Shown here: positions 1 through 8,958 of the stretch, in pieces
Numbering within the stretch: the first letter of the stretch is position 1
Layout: each line of letters starts with the position of its first letter
NCBI GenBank assembly: GCA_035644055.1
Contig: DASQPH010000072.1
Location: forward strand, 1-64,000
Direction of reading: 5' to 3'
Source of the DNA: AV80 sp035644055
GTDB taxonomy: Bacteria > Verrucomicrobiota > Verrucomicrobiia > Chthoniobacterales > UBA10450
Length of the DNA stretch: 64,000 nucleotides
Position numbers and translations under genes: made by a program
Notes under the pieces: model-generated
Database searches by the model: none
What the model was told of the DNA's origin: nothing
Seen by the model: the letters and a program-made list of their open reading frames with translations, nothing else

Positions 1-687
1 CGTTGCCTTCGTTTGGTGAACCCGTCGCCCTACATGTTTTGTCTGCGCTTCGGCGAATCCTTCTCGCTCGTGGGAAGCTCACCCGAATTGCACGTCCGCG
101 TCACGGACGGCATCGTTGAAGTTCGCCCAATCGCCGGCACTCGCCGCCGCGGCAAGACCGCGGAAGAAGACGAACGCAACGCGGCGGAGCTCCTGGCCGA
201 CCCGAAGGAACGCGCCGAGCATGTCATGTTAATCGATCTGGCGCGAAACGATCTCGGCCGCGTCGCCGAAGTCGGCAGTGTGCGCGTGACGGAGCAAATG
301 GTGATCGAACGCTACAGCCACGTCATGCATATCGGCTCACACGTCGTCGCGCGTTTGAGGAAAGACAAGACCGCCTTCGACGTCATGCGCGCGACGTTTC
401 CCGCGGGAACGGTTTCCGGCGCGCCGAAGATTCGCGCGATGCAAATCATCAACGAACTGGAAAACAAAAAGCGTGGCTGTTACGCCGGTGCTGTCGGTTA
501 TTTTGGATTCGACGGCGCGCTGGATTGCTGCATCGCGTTGCGTTCCATCGTGTTGAAAAACGGGCGCGCTTATTTGCAAGCCGGCGCCGGGATTGTCGCC
601 GATTCCGATCCAGCCAGCGAATACCAGGAAACGGTGAACAAGGCGATGGCGATGGTCGATGCGATCAGTCGCGCGAGCAATGAATAA
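1..687 (+). CDS. trpE: Anthranilate synthase component I, C-terminal part (5' end outside window)
   Basis: Chorismate-binding subunit that makes anthranilate for tryptophan synthesis. The frame is open from base 1 (R-C-L-R-L-V-NPSPYMF), so the gene begins upstream of the window. Only the catalytic chorismate-binding domain is seen: PIAGTRRRGKTAEED, the LIDLARNDLGRV segment, PAGTVSGAPKIRAM and GAGIVADSDPASEYQE are all in the expected order. ADC synthase (PabB) shares this fold, so TrpE rather than PabB is a judgement supported by the adjacent glutaminase gene. The last 8 bases overlap trpG, which suggests translational coupling. Confidence 0.9.
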   Translation, partial: RCLRLVNPSPYMFCLRFGESFSLVGSSPELHVRVTDGIVEVRPIAGTRRRGKTAEEDERNAAELLADPKERAEHVMLIDLARNDLGRVAEVGSVRVTEQMVIERYSHVMHIGSHVVARLRKDKTAFDVMRATFPAGTVSGAPKIRAMQIINELENKKRGCYAGAVGYFGFDGALDCCIALRSIVLKNGRAYLQAGAGIVADSDPASEYQETVNKAMAMVDAISRASNE

Positions 688-1255
688 CAGAATTCTGATC
701 ATCGATAACTACGACTCGTTTACCTATAATCTCGTCCAGTATTTCGGCATGCTCGGGTGCGAGGTGATCGTGAAACGGAATGACGAGATCGCCGTCGCCG
801 AAGCCGAAGCGCTCGCGCCGGACCGGATCTGCATTTCGCCGGGGCCGGGCCGACCGGAGGATGCTGGCGTTAGTAATGAAATAATTCGGCGACTCGGACC
901 GAAGACGCCGGTTCTTGGCGTTTGTCTCGGCCATCAATGTGTGGGCGCCGTTTTCGGCGGCGAAATCGTTTCAGCGCCGCGCTTGATGCATGGAAAGACT
1001 TCGCCGGTTCAACATGACGGCACCGGCGTCTTCGAACATCTTCCAAATCCCTTCGAAGCGACCCGCTATCATTCGTTGATCGTGGACCGCGACACCTTAC
1101 CAGGCTCACTCGAGGTGACGGCCGAGACGGTCGAAGGGGAAATCATGGGATTACGGCACCGCGAATTTCCAATCCAAGGCGTCCAGTTCCATCCCGAATC
1201 GGTTCTGACCGGCGAAGGAATGGCGTTGCTGCGAAATTTTCTTAATGCGCGATGA
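680..1255 (+). CDS. trpG: Anthranilate synthase component II (glutamine amidotransferase)
   Basis: Class I glutamine amidotransferase that supplies ammonia to TrpE. It is 191 residues, normal for a stand-alone TrpG/PabA. The IIDNYDSFTYNLVQY start, the nucleophile Cys in GVCLGHQ and the His-Glu of FHPESVLTGEG are present. I chose the ATG at 680 because it is the start of the conserved NRILIIDNYDSF segment and overlaps the trpE stop; the ATG at 659 would add seven non-conserved residues. It may serve both tryptophan and folate synthesis. The 3' end overlaps the convergent DAHP synthase gene by 14 bp. Confidence 0.92.
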   Translation: MNNRILIIDNYDSFTYNLVQYFGMLGCEVIVKRNDEIAVAEAEALAPDRICISPGPGRPEDAGVSNEIIRRLGPKTPVLGVCLGHQCVGAVFGGEIVSAPRLMHGKTSPVQHDGTGVFEHLPNPFEATRYHSLIVDRDTLPGSLEVTAETVEGEIMGLRHREFPIQGVQFHPESVLTGEGMALLRNFLNAR

Positions 1256-2249
1256 CTTCGCGAATCGCGCGGAGCTCGCGCAACATCTCCTGATATTCGT
1301 CGAGGGTCAGCGCCTGCGCGGCGTCGCAGAGCGCGGTCTTCGGATCGTTGTGCACTTCGACGAGAACGCCATCGGCGCCAGCGGCCACTCCGGCGCGAGC
1401 GAGCGGCGCGACCATGTAATTTTTCCCGGCGGCATGTGACGCGTCGATCACCACCGGCAAATGGGAGATCCGTCGAACGGCTGGCACGGCGGCGAGATCG
1501 AGCGTGTTCCGGGTGTGCAGCGCGAATGTCCGCACGCCGCGCTCGCATAAAATTACCTGATAATTTCCTTCGGACATCACGTACTCGGCTGCGAGGAGCC
1601 ATTCGTCGAGCGTCGCAGCCATGCCGCGCTTGAGCAGGACCGGCAACTTCGATTTTCCGGCTCGGCGCAATAGCGAAAAATTCTGCATGTTGCGCGCCCC
1701 GATTTGAATGATGTCGCCGTATTGTTCCACCAACTCGACTCCAACTACATCGAGCGCTTCGGTGACGATCTTCAATCCGAATTGCTCGCGCACTTCGGCC
1801 ATGATCTTGAGCCCCTCCTCGCCAAGCCCCGGAAACTCGTAGGGTGAGCTACGCGGCTTGAAAGCGCCACCGCGGAAAAAACGCGCGCCGCTCCGCGCCA
1901 CCGTTTCCCCGACGGTAAACGCCTGTTCGCGACTCTCGATCGCGCACGGCCCCGCAATTACCGCGAGCTCGTCGCCCCCGATCGTCGCGTCGCCGACCTT
2001 CACGACGGTCTTGTCCGGACGCAGATCGAGCGTGATCAATTTGTAGGGCTTGCTGACGCGGATCGCTTCCGCCACGCCGGCCATGTTTTCGAAGCGAGCC
2101 GGATCGACCGCGCCCTGGTTGCCGGTAATGCCGATCGCCGTTCGGGTCGCGCCCGGCATGACGTGCGGCCGGTAACCGAGGTGCTCGATTACCTTCACGA
2201 CGGCCGCGACTTCCTGCTCCGCGGCGCCGGCTTTCATCACAATCAACAT
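1242..2249 (-). CDS. aroF: 3-deoxy-7-phosphoheptulonate (DAHP) synthase
   Basis: Condenses phosphoenolpyruvate and erythrose 4-phosphate, the first step of the shikimate pathway. At 335 residues it has the layout of the KDPS-like (type I beta) enzymes: an N-terminal ferredoxin-like domain of about 70 residues (MLIVMKAGAAEQEV...) thought to carry feedback control in such enzymes, then a barrel with VIAGPCAIES, the RGGAFKPRSSPYEFPG segment and the late VIDASHAAGKN metal-site motif. It is convergent with trpG, so aromatic amino-acid genes sit together although on opposite strands. The esterase gene upstream ends 7 bp away and may be co-transcribed. Confidence 0.93.
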   Translation of the reverse strand: MLIVMKAGAAEQEVAAVVKVIEHLGYRPHVMPGATRTAIGITGNQGAVDPARFENMAGVAEAIRVSKPYKLITLDLRPDKTVVKVGDATIGGDELAVIAGPCAIESREQAFTVGETVARSGARFFRGGAFKPRSSPYEFPGLGEEGLKIMAEVREQFGLKIVTEALDVVGVELVEQYGDIIQIGARNMQNFSLLRRAGKSKLPVLLKRGMAATLDEWLLAAEYVMSEGNYQVILCERGVRTFALHTRNTLDLAAVPAVRRISHLPVVIDASHAAGKNYMVAPLARAGVAAGADGVLVEVHNDPKTALCDAAQALTLDEYQEMLRELRAIREVIAH

Positions 2250-2256
2250 GGCGCGA

Positions 2257-2889
2257 TTATCCTACACTCGACTCGTCGCGCAGCCATTTTTTCGCAGCCT
2301 CGATTTCGGCAAAGTTCAACTGATGGGTCGCTTCCTCCGCTCGCAGGATCACATCCGCGCCAGCGCTCCGCAGCATCGCCGCGAGGCGCTCGGCATTATC
2401 CAGTGGAATAATCGGGTCGCGCCTTCCCGAGCAAATCAGGACGCGCGCGCCCTGAAGATTGGGTTCGGCGGCCGGAATTAATGGCACCATCGCGCGGAAC
2501 AAAACCGCCGACGTAATCGTTCCGGGCCACAACAAGAGAACGGCCGCCGCGATGTTCGCGCCATTCGAATAGCCGACTGCGGTTAGTTGCTTCGGATCGA
2601 ATTCATATTGCTTCGCTGCGATCGCGATGAAGTCCGCCAGCTCATGCGCGCGTCTCACGACATCCGCTTCATCGAACACTCCTTCGGAGAGACGGCGGAA
2701 AAACCGCGGCATGCCATTCTCCAAGACGTTGCCGCGCAAGCTGAGCAACGCCGCCGCCGGATCGAGATCGCGGCCGAGCGGCACCATGTCGTTTTCATTG
2801 CCGCCGGTGCCGTGGAGGAGCAGGAGCACGCGGTCCGGTGGACTTGTTTGCGCGGGAATAAAATGATGGATGAAACCGAGATCGCTCAT
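2257..2889 (-). CDS. Alpha/beta-hydrolase, phospholipase/carboxylesterase type
   Basis: Small (210-residue) cytoplasmic serine hydrolase of the carboxylesterase/YpfH-like group. Visible are LLLLHGTGGNEND (oxyanion region), the nucleophile elbow GYSNG, an acidic residue in CSGRRDPIIP and the terminal His in ATHQLN, so the Ser-Asp-His triad is complete. I start at MSDLGFIHHF (2889); the longer reading to 2979 would run over the start of divergent prmA. There is no signal peptide. The substrate cannot be read from the sequence. Confidence 0.85.
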   Translation of the reverse strand: MSDLGFIHHFIPAQTSPPDRVLLLLHGTGGNENDMVPLGRDLDPAAALLSLRGNVLENGMPRFFRRLSEGVFDEADVVRRAHELADFIAIAAKQYEFDPKQLTAVGYSNGANIAAAVLLLWPGTITSAVLFRAMVPLIPAAEPNLQGARVLICSGRRDPIIPLDNAERLAAMLRSAGADVILRAEEATHQLNFAEIEAAKKWLRDESSVG

Positions 2890-2922
2890 GTTCGCAGCGA
2901 GACCATATACTGAAGCGATCCG

Positions 2923-3711
2923 ATGTATATCTGGCGAAAGCGAGCGACGCGCGATTGGATTCGAAAACAAAGCGCACAATTATTCCGCCGCTTTGGACCG
3001 GCGCTGGCGGTCGTCGAGCGGCCAGGAAAAATGCAAGTGCTCGTGGACGTCTCCTGCGCAAATCAGAAGGAAGCCGTCGCACTTCAGCACGAATTCGGCG
3101 GCACGATCGAGAAACTGCGGGCTGATTGGCTCGAGCAGTTCGTGAAGCGATCACGAGTAAAGCCGCTGCGGATCGGCACGCGGCAGATTGTCATTCCAGC
3201 GGAAGCCGCGTTCGGCACCGGCGAGCATGCGACCACCGCGATGTGTTTGCGAATGCTGGAGCGCATCACTCAAAACCGCGACGATGGCTGGACGATGCTC
3301 GATGCCGGCACTGGCAGCGGCATCCTCGCGATCGCGGGAAGTTGTCTTGGCGCGAAACGGGTTGTCGCGATCGATAATGATCCCCTCGCCTGCTCGATCG
3401 CGCTACGGAACGCGCGCGCGAATCGGGCATCGAACATCGAGTTTCAGACCGGGGACGTTTTAAAGCTGAAGGTCGGCGGGAAATTCGACGTCATCACGGC
3501 GAACCTGTTTAGCGAAATCCTGATGGCGGCGCTGCCAATTTGGTCGCGCCATCTGGCGAGCGACGGCTGCCTGATTCTGTCGGGTATTCTGCGATCGCAG
3601 GAACAAATGCTCGTCGCTGCTCTGCGACGCAATCATTTCACGGCGCGCGAGATTAAACGCCGTGGAAAATGGATCGCGCTTTGGGGGGTTCGATCGCGGA
3701 AAAGAATTTGA
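2923..3711 (+). CDS. prmA: Ribosomal protein L11 methyltransferase family protein
   Basis: SAM-dependent methyltransferase of 262 residues. It carries the PrmA-typical sequence IVIPAEAAFGTGEHATT (about residues 90-106), then the SAM motif LDAGTGSGILAIAG (126-139), AIDNDPLA, and a NLFSEIL segment at the catalytic loop. The N-terminal substrate-recruiting domain is short compared with PrmA of enterobacteria, so the exact target (L11 or another protein) is inferred from family membership. It is divergent from the esterase gene with 33 bp between start codons, so the promoters must overlap. Confidence 0.82.
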   Translation: MYIWRKRATRDWIRKQSAQLFRRFGPALAVVERPGKMQVLVDVSCANQKEAVALQHEFGGTIEKLRADWLEQFVKRSRVKPLRIGTRQIVIPAEAAFGTGEHATTAMCLRMLERITQNRDDGWTMLDAGTGSGILAIAGSCLGAKRVVAIDNDPLACSIALRNARANRASNIEFQTGDVLKLKVGGKFDVITANLFSEILMAALPIWSRHLASDGCLILSGILRSQEQMLVAALRRNHFTAREIKRRGKWIALWGVRSRKRI

Positions 3712-3810
3712 CGCGGCGACCGGCCGCAGACACTTTCTCCGACCCGTTCGCGGCCTCGATTTTCCTGCATCCACGCGGTTGATCTTTCGAAGCCGCACTG
3801 GGAACCCGCA

Positions 3811-4887
3811 ATGCCGAACGAAGAGTTGTCCTATGTCATCGTGACGCCGTACTCGATGCGCAAATCGCGCACCGGCGGCATTATCGCGCGATTGATTTCG
3901 CGCACCGGACTCGATCTGGTGACGTCTCGTATGTTCGCGCCGAGCGAAGAGCTCACGAAACGTTACGCGGACACGATCGTGACCGAAACGGATCCGCGGC
4001 ACCGCGCCACCCAGGAGCTGATCCGCGATTACGTGCTCAAAAATTTCACCGGCAAAATCAACGGACAGAAATCGCGCGTGATGTTCCTGGTTTTTCGCGG
4101 CGAGGACGCGGTGGAAAAAATTCATCGCACGATTGGGCACATCGTGCACGAACGGACGAGCGGCGAAACGATCCGCGACACGTTCGGCGACTACATCACC
4201 GACGATTCAGGCAAGGTCGTCTACTTCGAGCCGGCCGCGCTGGCGGCGTTCGATCCGAAAGCGGTCGAAAACGATTTGAAACTCTGGGCGGAATATTCAG
4301 ACAGCGACGGCGGAATCTTGGATCACGTCATCGAGTATCCGGCCGGAGCGAAGGTCGAGAAGTCGCTCGTTCTGATCAAGCCGGATAATTTCAAGTTTCC
4401 CAACCAGCGGCCGGGCGGCGTGATCGAAGTTTTTTCGCGCACGGGACTTTTCATCATCGGATTCAAAGTCCACCGGATGAGCGTGGCGCAGGCGCAGGAA
4501 TTTTACGGGCCGGTCTTGCCGGTCCTGGAAGACAAGCTCGGTCCGAACAAAGGGCGCAACGCCTGGGAAGACATCGTTGAATTCATGGCCGGCGGACGGC
4601 CGAGCCAAGTGAGCAACGAGCAACGTAACGCGCCCGGTTCCGAAAAATGCATCGCGATTGTTTACCAGGGCGAAGACGCAGTCCGCAAAATCCGCGACGT
4701 GCTCGGACCGACGGATCCGGCGAAAGCGCCTCCGGGTTCGATTCGAAAAGAATTTGGCCAGACCATCATGATCAACGCCGCCCACGCCTCCGATTCCGCC
4801 GAGAACGCGAAACGCGAAATGGCGATCGTGCAGGTGGACGAGAACAACTTCAAACCATTGATTGAAAGTTTTTATGCGCGCTCCTAG
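3811..4887 (+). CDS. Double nucleoside-diphosphate-kinase-domain protein
   Basis: A 358-residue protein made of two NDK-like halves. The second half (about 184-355) keeps the NDK start SLVLIKPD (Lys190) and the phospho-histidine loop INAAHASDSAENAKRE (His325), with an insertion around 240-280. The first half (about 6-165) keeps the fold landmarks (YVIVTPYSM, the GGIIARLIS helix, VMFLVFRGEDAVEKI) but has Thr12 where the ATP-site Lys should be and FGDYITDDSG where the His loop should be. The first half therefore looks catalytically dead and the second possibly active. It is twice the usual NDK length (~140). Nothing recognisable lies in the 99 bp upstream. Confidence 0.75.
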   Translation: MPNEELSYVIVTPYSMRKSRTGGIIARLISRTGLDLVTSRMFAPSEELTKRYADTIVTETDPRHRATQELIRDYVLKNFTGKINGQKSRVMFLVFRGEDAVEKIHRTIGHIVHERTSGETIRDTFGDYITDDSGKVVYFEPAALAAFDPKAVENDLKLWAEYSDSDGGILDHVIEYPAGAKVEKSLVLIKPDNFKFPNQRPGGVIEVFSRTGLFIIGFKVHRMSVAQAQEFYGPVLPVLEDKLGPNKGRNAWEDIVEFMAGGRPSQVSNEQRNAPGSEKCIAIVYQGEDAVRKIRDVLGPTDPAKAPPGSIRKEFGQTIMINAAHASDSAENAKREMAIVQVDENNFKPLIESFYARS

Positions 4888-4932
4888 CGTGCCTTCCCGA
4901 TTTTGAACACCCTTAACCAGACCTCGACAGCC

Positions 4933-6096
4933 ATGGAAATCTCAGCACGCGCCGCTCAATTATCGCCCTCACTCACTCTCTCGATCGACAGCAAAGCCAA
5001 AGCAATGAAAGCCGAAGGCATCGATGTCTGCGGCTTCGGCGCGGGCGAGCCGGACTTCGATACACCGGAACACATCAAGCAGGCGGCGATCGCGGCGCTC
5101 GAGGCGGGGTTTACGAAATACACGCCGAGCGCGGGGCTCCCGGAATTGCGCCAGGCCATTGCCGAGAAACTCGAGGCCGACAATCAACTCAGTTACCGCG
5201 CGAGCCAGGTCGTGGTGAGCAGCGGCGCGAAGCATTCCTGTTACAACGCGATCCTGGCCACCTGCCAGCCGGGCGATGAAGTGCTGATTCCGTCGCCCTA
5301 TTGGGTCAGCTATCCCGACATGGTGCGGCTCGCCGGCGCGGAACCGGTGATCGTGCAGACCACTGAGCGCAATGGCTGGAAAATGCGGGCGAGCGATTTC
5401 GAAAACGCGATGACGCCGCGCACCAAGATGCTGATCCTCAACACTCCGGGTAATCCGAGCGGTTCGGTTTACACGCGTGAAGAACTGGGGGGCATCGTCG
5501 AGGTCGCGGCCGAGGAAGACATCTACATTCTCTCCGACGAAATTTACGAGAAGCTCGTTTACGACGATCATAAACATGTGAGCGTCGCGTCACTCTCGAA
5601 AGAAGCGTATGACCTCACCATCACGGTCAACGGTTTCAGCAAAGCGTATGCGATGACCGGATGGCGCCTCGGTTACATGGCCGCGCCGGAAGCTGTCGCC
5701 AAGGCGGTCGACAACATTCAAAGCCACAGCACGTCGAACCCCTGCTCGTTTGCCCAAAAAGGCGCCGTCGCGGCGCTGAAGGGCGACCAACAGGGCCTGG
5801 CCGATATGCGCGACGAGTTCGCCATGCGGCGCGACTACATGTTTGATCGCATTACCAAGATCCCGAACATCACCGCGGTGAAACCGCAGGGCGCGTTTTA
5901 CATTTTGGTAAACATCAGCCAGCTCGGCTTGAGCTCGCAGAATTTTGCCGATCGTTTGTTGAGCAAAGCGAACGTAGCGGTGGTTCCCGGCGCGGCGTTC
6001 GGAGACGATCGCACGGTCCGGCTCAGCTACGCCACCAGCATCGACATCATCAAAAAGGGCCTGGACCGGTTCCAGGACTTTTGCCGGACGCTGTAA
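4933..6096 (+). CDS. aspC: Aspartate aminotransferase (class I PLP enzyme)
   Basis: PLP-dependent transaminase (387 residues) moving amino groups between aspartate and 2-oxoglutarate. Visible family motifs are GAGEPDFDTP near residue 36, the NTPGNPSG loop (170-177), SDEIYEKL (201-208) holding the Asp and Tyr that contact PLP, and the Schiff-base lysine in NGFSKAYAMTGWRLGY (Lys237). I use the ATG at 4933; an in-frame TTG at 4903 would add ten residues without similarity. The subfamily resembles the Thermus/Rhizobium-type enzymes, which can also use prephenate, so the preferred substrate is not certain. Confidence 0.9.
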   Translation: MEISARAAQLSPSLTLSIDSKAKAMKAEGIDVCGFGAGEPDFDTPEHIKQAAIAALEAGFTKYTPSAGLPELRQAIAEKLEADNQLSYRASQVVVSSGAKHSCYNAILATCQPGDEVLIPSPYWVSYPDMVRLAGAEPVIVQTTERNGWKMRASDFENAMTPRTKMLILNTPGNPSGSVYTREELGGIVEVAAEEDIYILSDEIYEKLVYDDHKHVSVASLSKEAYDLTITVNGFSKAYAMTGWRLGYMAAPEAVAKAVDNIQSHSTSNPCSFAQKGAVAALKGDQQGLADMRDEFAMRRDYMFDRITKIPNITAVKPQGAFYILVNISQLGLSSQNFADRLLSKANVAVVPGAAFGDDRTVRLSYATSIDIIKKGLDRFQDFCRTL

Positions 6097-6097
6097 C

Positions 6098-6181
6098 GAT
6101 TTTAGATTTTAGATTGCAGATTTAAGATTGGGCGACAGCGTCGCCTTTCAATCTGCAATCGACATTCTGAAATCTGCAATG
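6098..6181. repeat. Heptad (7-bp) repeat array with internal hairpin
   Basis: The left side reads as 7-bp words (GATTTTA, GATTTTA, GATTGCA, GATTTAA, GATTG) and the right side as inverted words (CAATCTG, CAATCGA, CATTCTG, AAATCTG, CAAT). Between them is a perfect hairpin GGCGAC-AGC-GTCGCC. The ATG of the downstream GH57 gene is formed at the right edge of the array. Confidence 0.75.
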
Positions 6182-7795
6182 GCCACCGGTTATCTCGCGC
6201 TCATCCTTCACGCGCATCTGCCTTTCGTCCGGCATCCGGAGCACGACGATTTCCTCGAAGAAGATTGGTTCTTCGAGGCGATAACCGAAAGCTACATCCC
6301 GCTCCTCGCCATGATGGAGCGGCTCGTCGCCGACGAAGTGCTGTTCCAGTTGACGATGACGGTTACGCCGACGCTCTCCGCGATGTTGCAGGACCAACTC
6401 CTTCGCGAACGCTACGTCCGGTATTTGGATCGGTCGGTTGCGCTGGCCGAGCGCGAGATCGTGCGCAACCGCGACGACGAACGGTTGCGCGGGCTGTCCG
6501 AGTTTTATCACGATCATTTCCGGCAAACCCGCGAGCGTTTTGTTCAGTGGAATGGCGATTTGCTCGCCGTGTTTCGGCGGCTGCGCGATGATGGTTGTCT
6601 CGAGCTCATAGCGTCAGCGGCGACCCACGGGTTGTTGCCGCTGCTCCAATCGCCGGCAGCCGTGCGCGCGCAGATTTCGGTCGGTTGTGATTCGTATCGG
6701 GCCGCGTTTCACGGCGATCCGGCCGGGTTTTGGTTGCCGGAATGCGCTTACCATCCGGGCGTCGAGAATGCCCTGCGCGAAGCGGACATCCGGTGGTTCA
6801 TCGTCGACGCCCACGGTCTCATGCTGGCGGATCCGCGGCCGCGCCGCGCGATTTACGCGCCCTGTTTTACGCCGGCGGGACCGGCTGCATTCGCGCGCGA
6901 TCGCGACTCAAGCCGGCAGGTCTGGAGCGCAACGGAAGGATATCCCGGCAATCCAGCCTACCGGGAATTTTATCGCGACATTGGCTTCGAGCTTCCCCTC
7001 GAACATCTCTGCCCGGGCGCGAATTCGCCTTTGCGAAAATTCACCGGGATCAAGTATCACCGCATCACCGATCGCCACGGCGAAAAGGATCTTTATGATC
7101 CAGCCGCCGCCCAGGAAGTGGCCGACGCGCATGCATTGCATTTCCTCAACGCCCGGAAACAACAGCTCAACGATCTCCGCGCGCTCGATTTCGACCCGAT
7201 CATCGTGGCGCCGTTCGACGCCGAGCTATTCGGTCACTGGTGGTTTGAAGGGCCGCGATTTCTCGAGTCGGTGCTGCGCCAGGCCGCGCACGCCCAGCAG
7301 GACCTTCGTCTCACGAGCAGAGATCATTACGGCCATGAAGATTTTCAGCTCACGACGCCGACCGAATTTCTCGCCGAACATCCGACTCAGCAAAGCGTCT
7401 CGCTGGCGGCATCGAGCTGGGGCGAGAACGGGCATCTCGGCGTCTGGCTCGGCGAAACGAACTCGTGGATATATCCGCATCTCTATTCGGCGGCAGAACG
7501 AATCACGAAACTCGCGGACGCATATCGGAGCACTGCGAGCGAACTCGCAGACCGTGTCTTGAAACAACTGGCCCGGGAATTACTGCTCGCGCAATCGAGC
7601 GACTGGGCGTTTCTTATCCGGACCGGCACGGCAAAGCATTACGCGACGAAGCGCGCCACCGATCATTTGCTGCGGTTCAATCGGCTGCACGACGATTTTG
7701 TCAGCGGCGATGTGGACGAAGGTTTTTTGGCAAACTGCGAATGGCGCGACAACATTTTCCCGGAGATCGATTGGCGGCGATACTGTTCCGAATGA
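6179..7795 (+). CDS. GH57 family 1,4-alpha-glucan branching enzyme
   Basis: A 538-residue glycoside hydrolase family 57 protein that would introduce alpha-1,6 branches into glycogen-like glucan in the cytoplasm. Motifs in order: HAHLPF (residues 11-16), the nucleophile region GFWLPECAYHPG with Glu188, VDAHG, and FDAELFGHWWFEG with the acid/base Asp347. The FDAELFGHWW form and the length match the branching-enzyme subgroup rather than GH57 amylases. The ATG at 6179 starts directly on the conserved GYLALILHAHLPF strand; upstream codons are repeat DNA. The stop overlaps the next gene by 4 bp (ATGA). Confidence 0.87.
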   Translation: MATGYLALILHAHLPFVRHPEHDDFLEEDWFFEAITESYIPLLAMMERLVADEVLFQLTMTVTPTLSAMLQDQLLRERYVRYLDRSVALAEREIVRNRDDERLRGLSEFYHDHFRQTRERFVQWNGDLLAVFRRLRDDGCLELIASAATHGLLPLLQSPAAVRAQISVGCDSYRAAFHGDPAGFWLPECAYHPGVENALREADIRWFIVDAHGLMLADPRPRRAIYAPCFTPAGPAAFARDRDSSRQVWSATEGYPGNPAYREFYRDIGFELPLEHLCPGANSPLRKFTGIKYHRITDRHGEKDLYDPAAAQEVADAHALHFLNARKQQLNDLRALDFDPIIVAPFDAELFGHWWFEGPRFLESVLRQAAHAQQDLRLTSRDHYGHEDFQLTTPTEFLAEHPTQQSVSLAASSWGENGHLGVWLGETNSWIYPHLYSAAERITKLADAYRSTASELADRVLKQLARELLLAQSSDWAFLIRTGTAKHYATKRATDHLLRFNRLHDDFVSGDVDEGFLANCEWRDNIFPEIDWRRYCSE

Positions 7796-8958
7796 CAAAG
7801 ACGAACGCTCTCCTGCTAGCTACGGCATTGTTCGTTGGAAATGCCGCCGCGCAGGAACCGTCGCCGACGCCCACAGCGACGCCGCGAAACATCCGGGTGA
7901 GCTTCGTTCCGCCACCGCTCGATGGCACAATCAGCCTCGGCGTTTACGATGCTAAGGGAAAACTGGTGCGGGTCCTTTTTCGCGAAGCGGACATCAACGA
8001 GTTCAATATCGGCAACGACTCACTCTCAACGACGTGGGATGGAAAGGACGACGCCGGCGAAAATGTTCCGCCGGGGAAATACAGCGCCCATGGCTTCGTC
8101 GTAGGCGATCTCAAGATTGAAGGCGTGGGATTCTTCTTCAACGACTGGATCAGCTCGGCGGAAGGCCCGCGGTTTTCCCGAATCAAGTCGTTGGCGATGC
8201 ACGACGAAAATCTATTGCTCAGCGTCGATCTGGTGCCGCCGGGAACGGGCCACGTTCTCTATGATGTCGCGGACAAATCGCTGACCTTGAAAGATACCGA
8301 TTCGGAAACGAACGGCGAAGCGAGCGCTAGCACGCCGGGACGCGACGGTACACGGTGGGTGATCCAGGGAGCGGAGGTAAAGCAATTGGCCGCCAACGGC
8401 GAGTTCCTCCGGCGGCTTCCGGCTTCGCCTGAACAACCGCAGCCGAAAGCAATCGCGGCCTCGCTCAAGGAAGACAGGATTTATCTGCTCGAGGAAAACG
8501 AGAAGGGACAACGCGTCCGCGCGCTGAGCCTCATCGCGAGGAAAGGTGATAATGGAGATCAATCGATCTCCGATTGGAAAGTCGATTTCGAGAAATCAAT
8601 CGTCGCTCACAGGAATTTCTCGATCGCGGGCGGCAAGCCGGTCACGAACCCGGCCGAGGAAAATATTCCCGACAAGGTGAAGGTGAAGCTCCTCGCCAAT
8701 CCGTTGCTGAACGACGATCGCGTCGCGGTCGAGATGATGATCGGCACCGATGCCGATGGCAGTTTCATCAAGGCGGCCGACGGACTTCCTCTCTGCACCA
8801 TCAGCGAAACGCAAAACCTGGACCGGGCGTTGCTGGCGTTGAATGGTGCAAACACGATCGATGTTTTCCAGGACGATGGCGCGGTCGTCGAACAATTCCG
8901 CGTCACCGGGGTCGATCAGATGATGAGTTTCGATTGCGGCGGTTTTGAATTGAAATGA
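7792..8958 (+). CDS. Secreted protein with FlgD-like Ig domain, function unknown
   Basis: A 388-residue protein with a signal peptide (MTKTNALLLATALFVGNAAAQ) and a short Pro/Thr stretch after it. Residues about 35-110 (YDAKGKLVRVLF, TTWDGKDDAGENVPPGKY) match the FlgD/Gram-negative Ig-like fold often found at C-termini of sorted proteins, here placed at the N-terminus. The rest looks like a degenerate beta-propeller (repeated I-Y-L-L and L-A-L-N-G blades). It starts at the ATGA overlap with the branching enzyme, so it is translationally coupled, and ends in another ATGA overlap with the nuclease gene. I do not recognise a specific function. Confidence 0.72.
   Translation: MTKTNALLLATALFVGNAAAQEPSPTPTATPRNIRVSFVPPPLDGTISLGVYDAKGKLVRVLFREADINEFNIGNDSLSTTWDGKDDAGENVPPGKYSAHGFVVGDLKIEGVGFFFNDWISSAEGPRFSRIKSLAMHDENLLLSVDLVPPGTGHVLYDVADKSLTLKDTDSETNGEASASTPGRDGTRWVIQGAEVKQLAANGEFLRRLPASPEQPQPKAIAASLKEDRIYLLEENEKGQRVRALSLIARKGDNGDQSISDWKVDFEKSIVAHRNFSIAGGKPVTNPAEENIPDKVKVKLLANPLLNDDRVAVEMMIGTDADGSFIKAADGLPLCTISETQNLDRALLALNGANTIDVFQDDGAVVEQFRVTGVDQMMSFDCGGFELK

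Noticed and set aside
7465..7791. Longer N-terminus for the FlgD-like secreted protein
   Set aside because: The extension is antisense-like low-quality sequence inside the branching-enzyme gene in another frame; the signal peptide begins at 7792.
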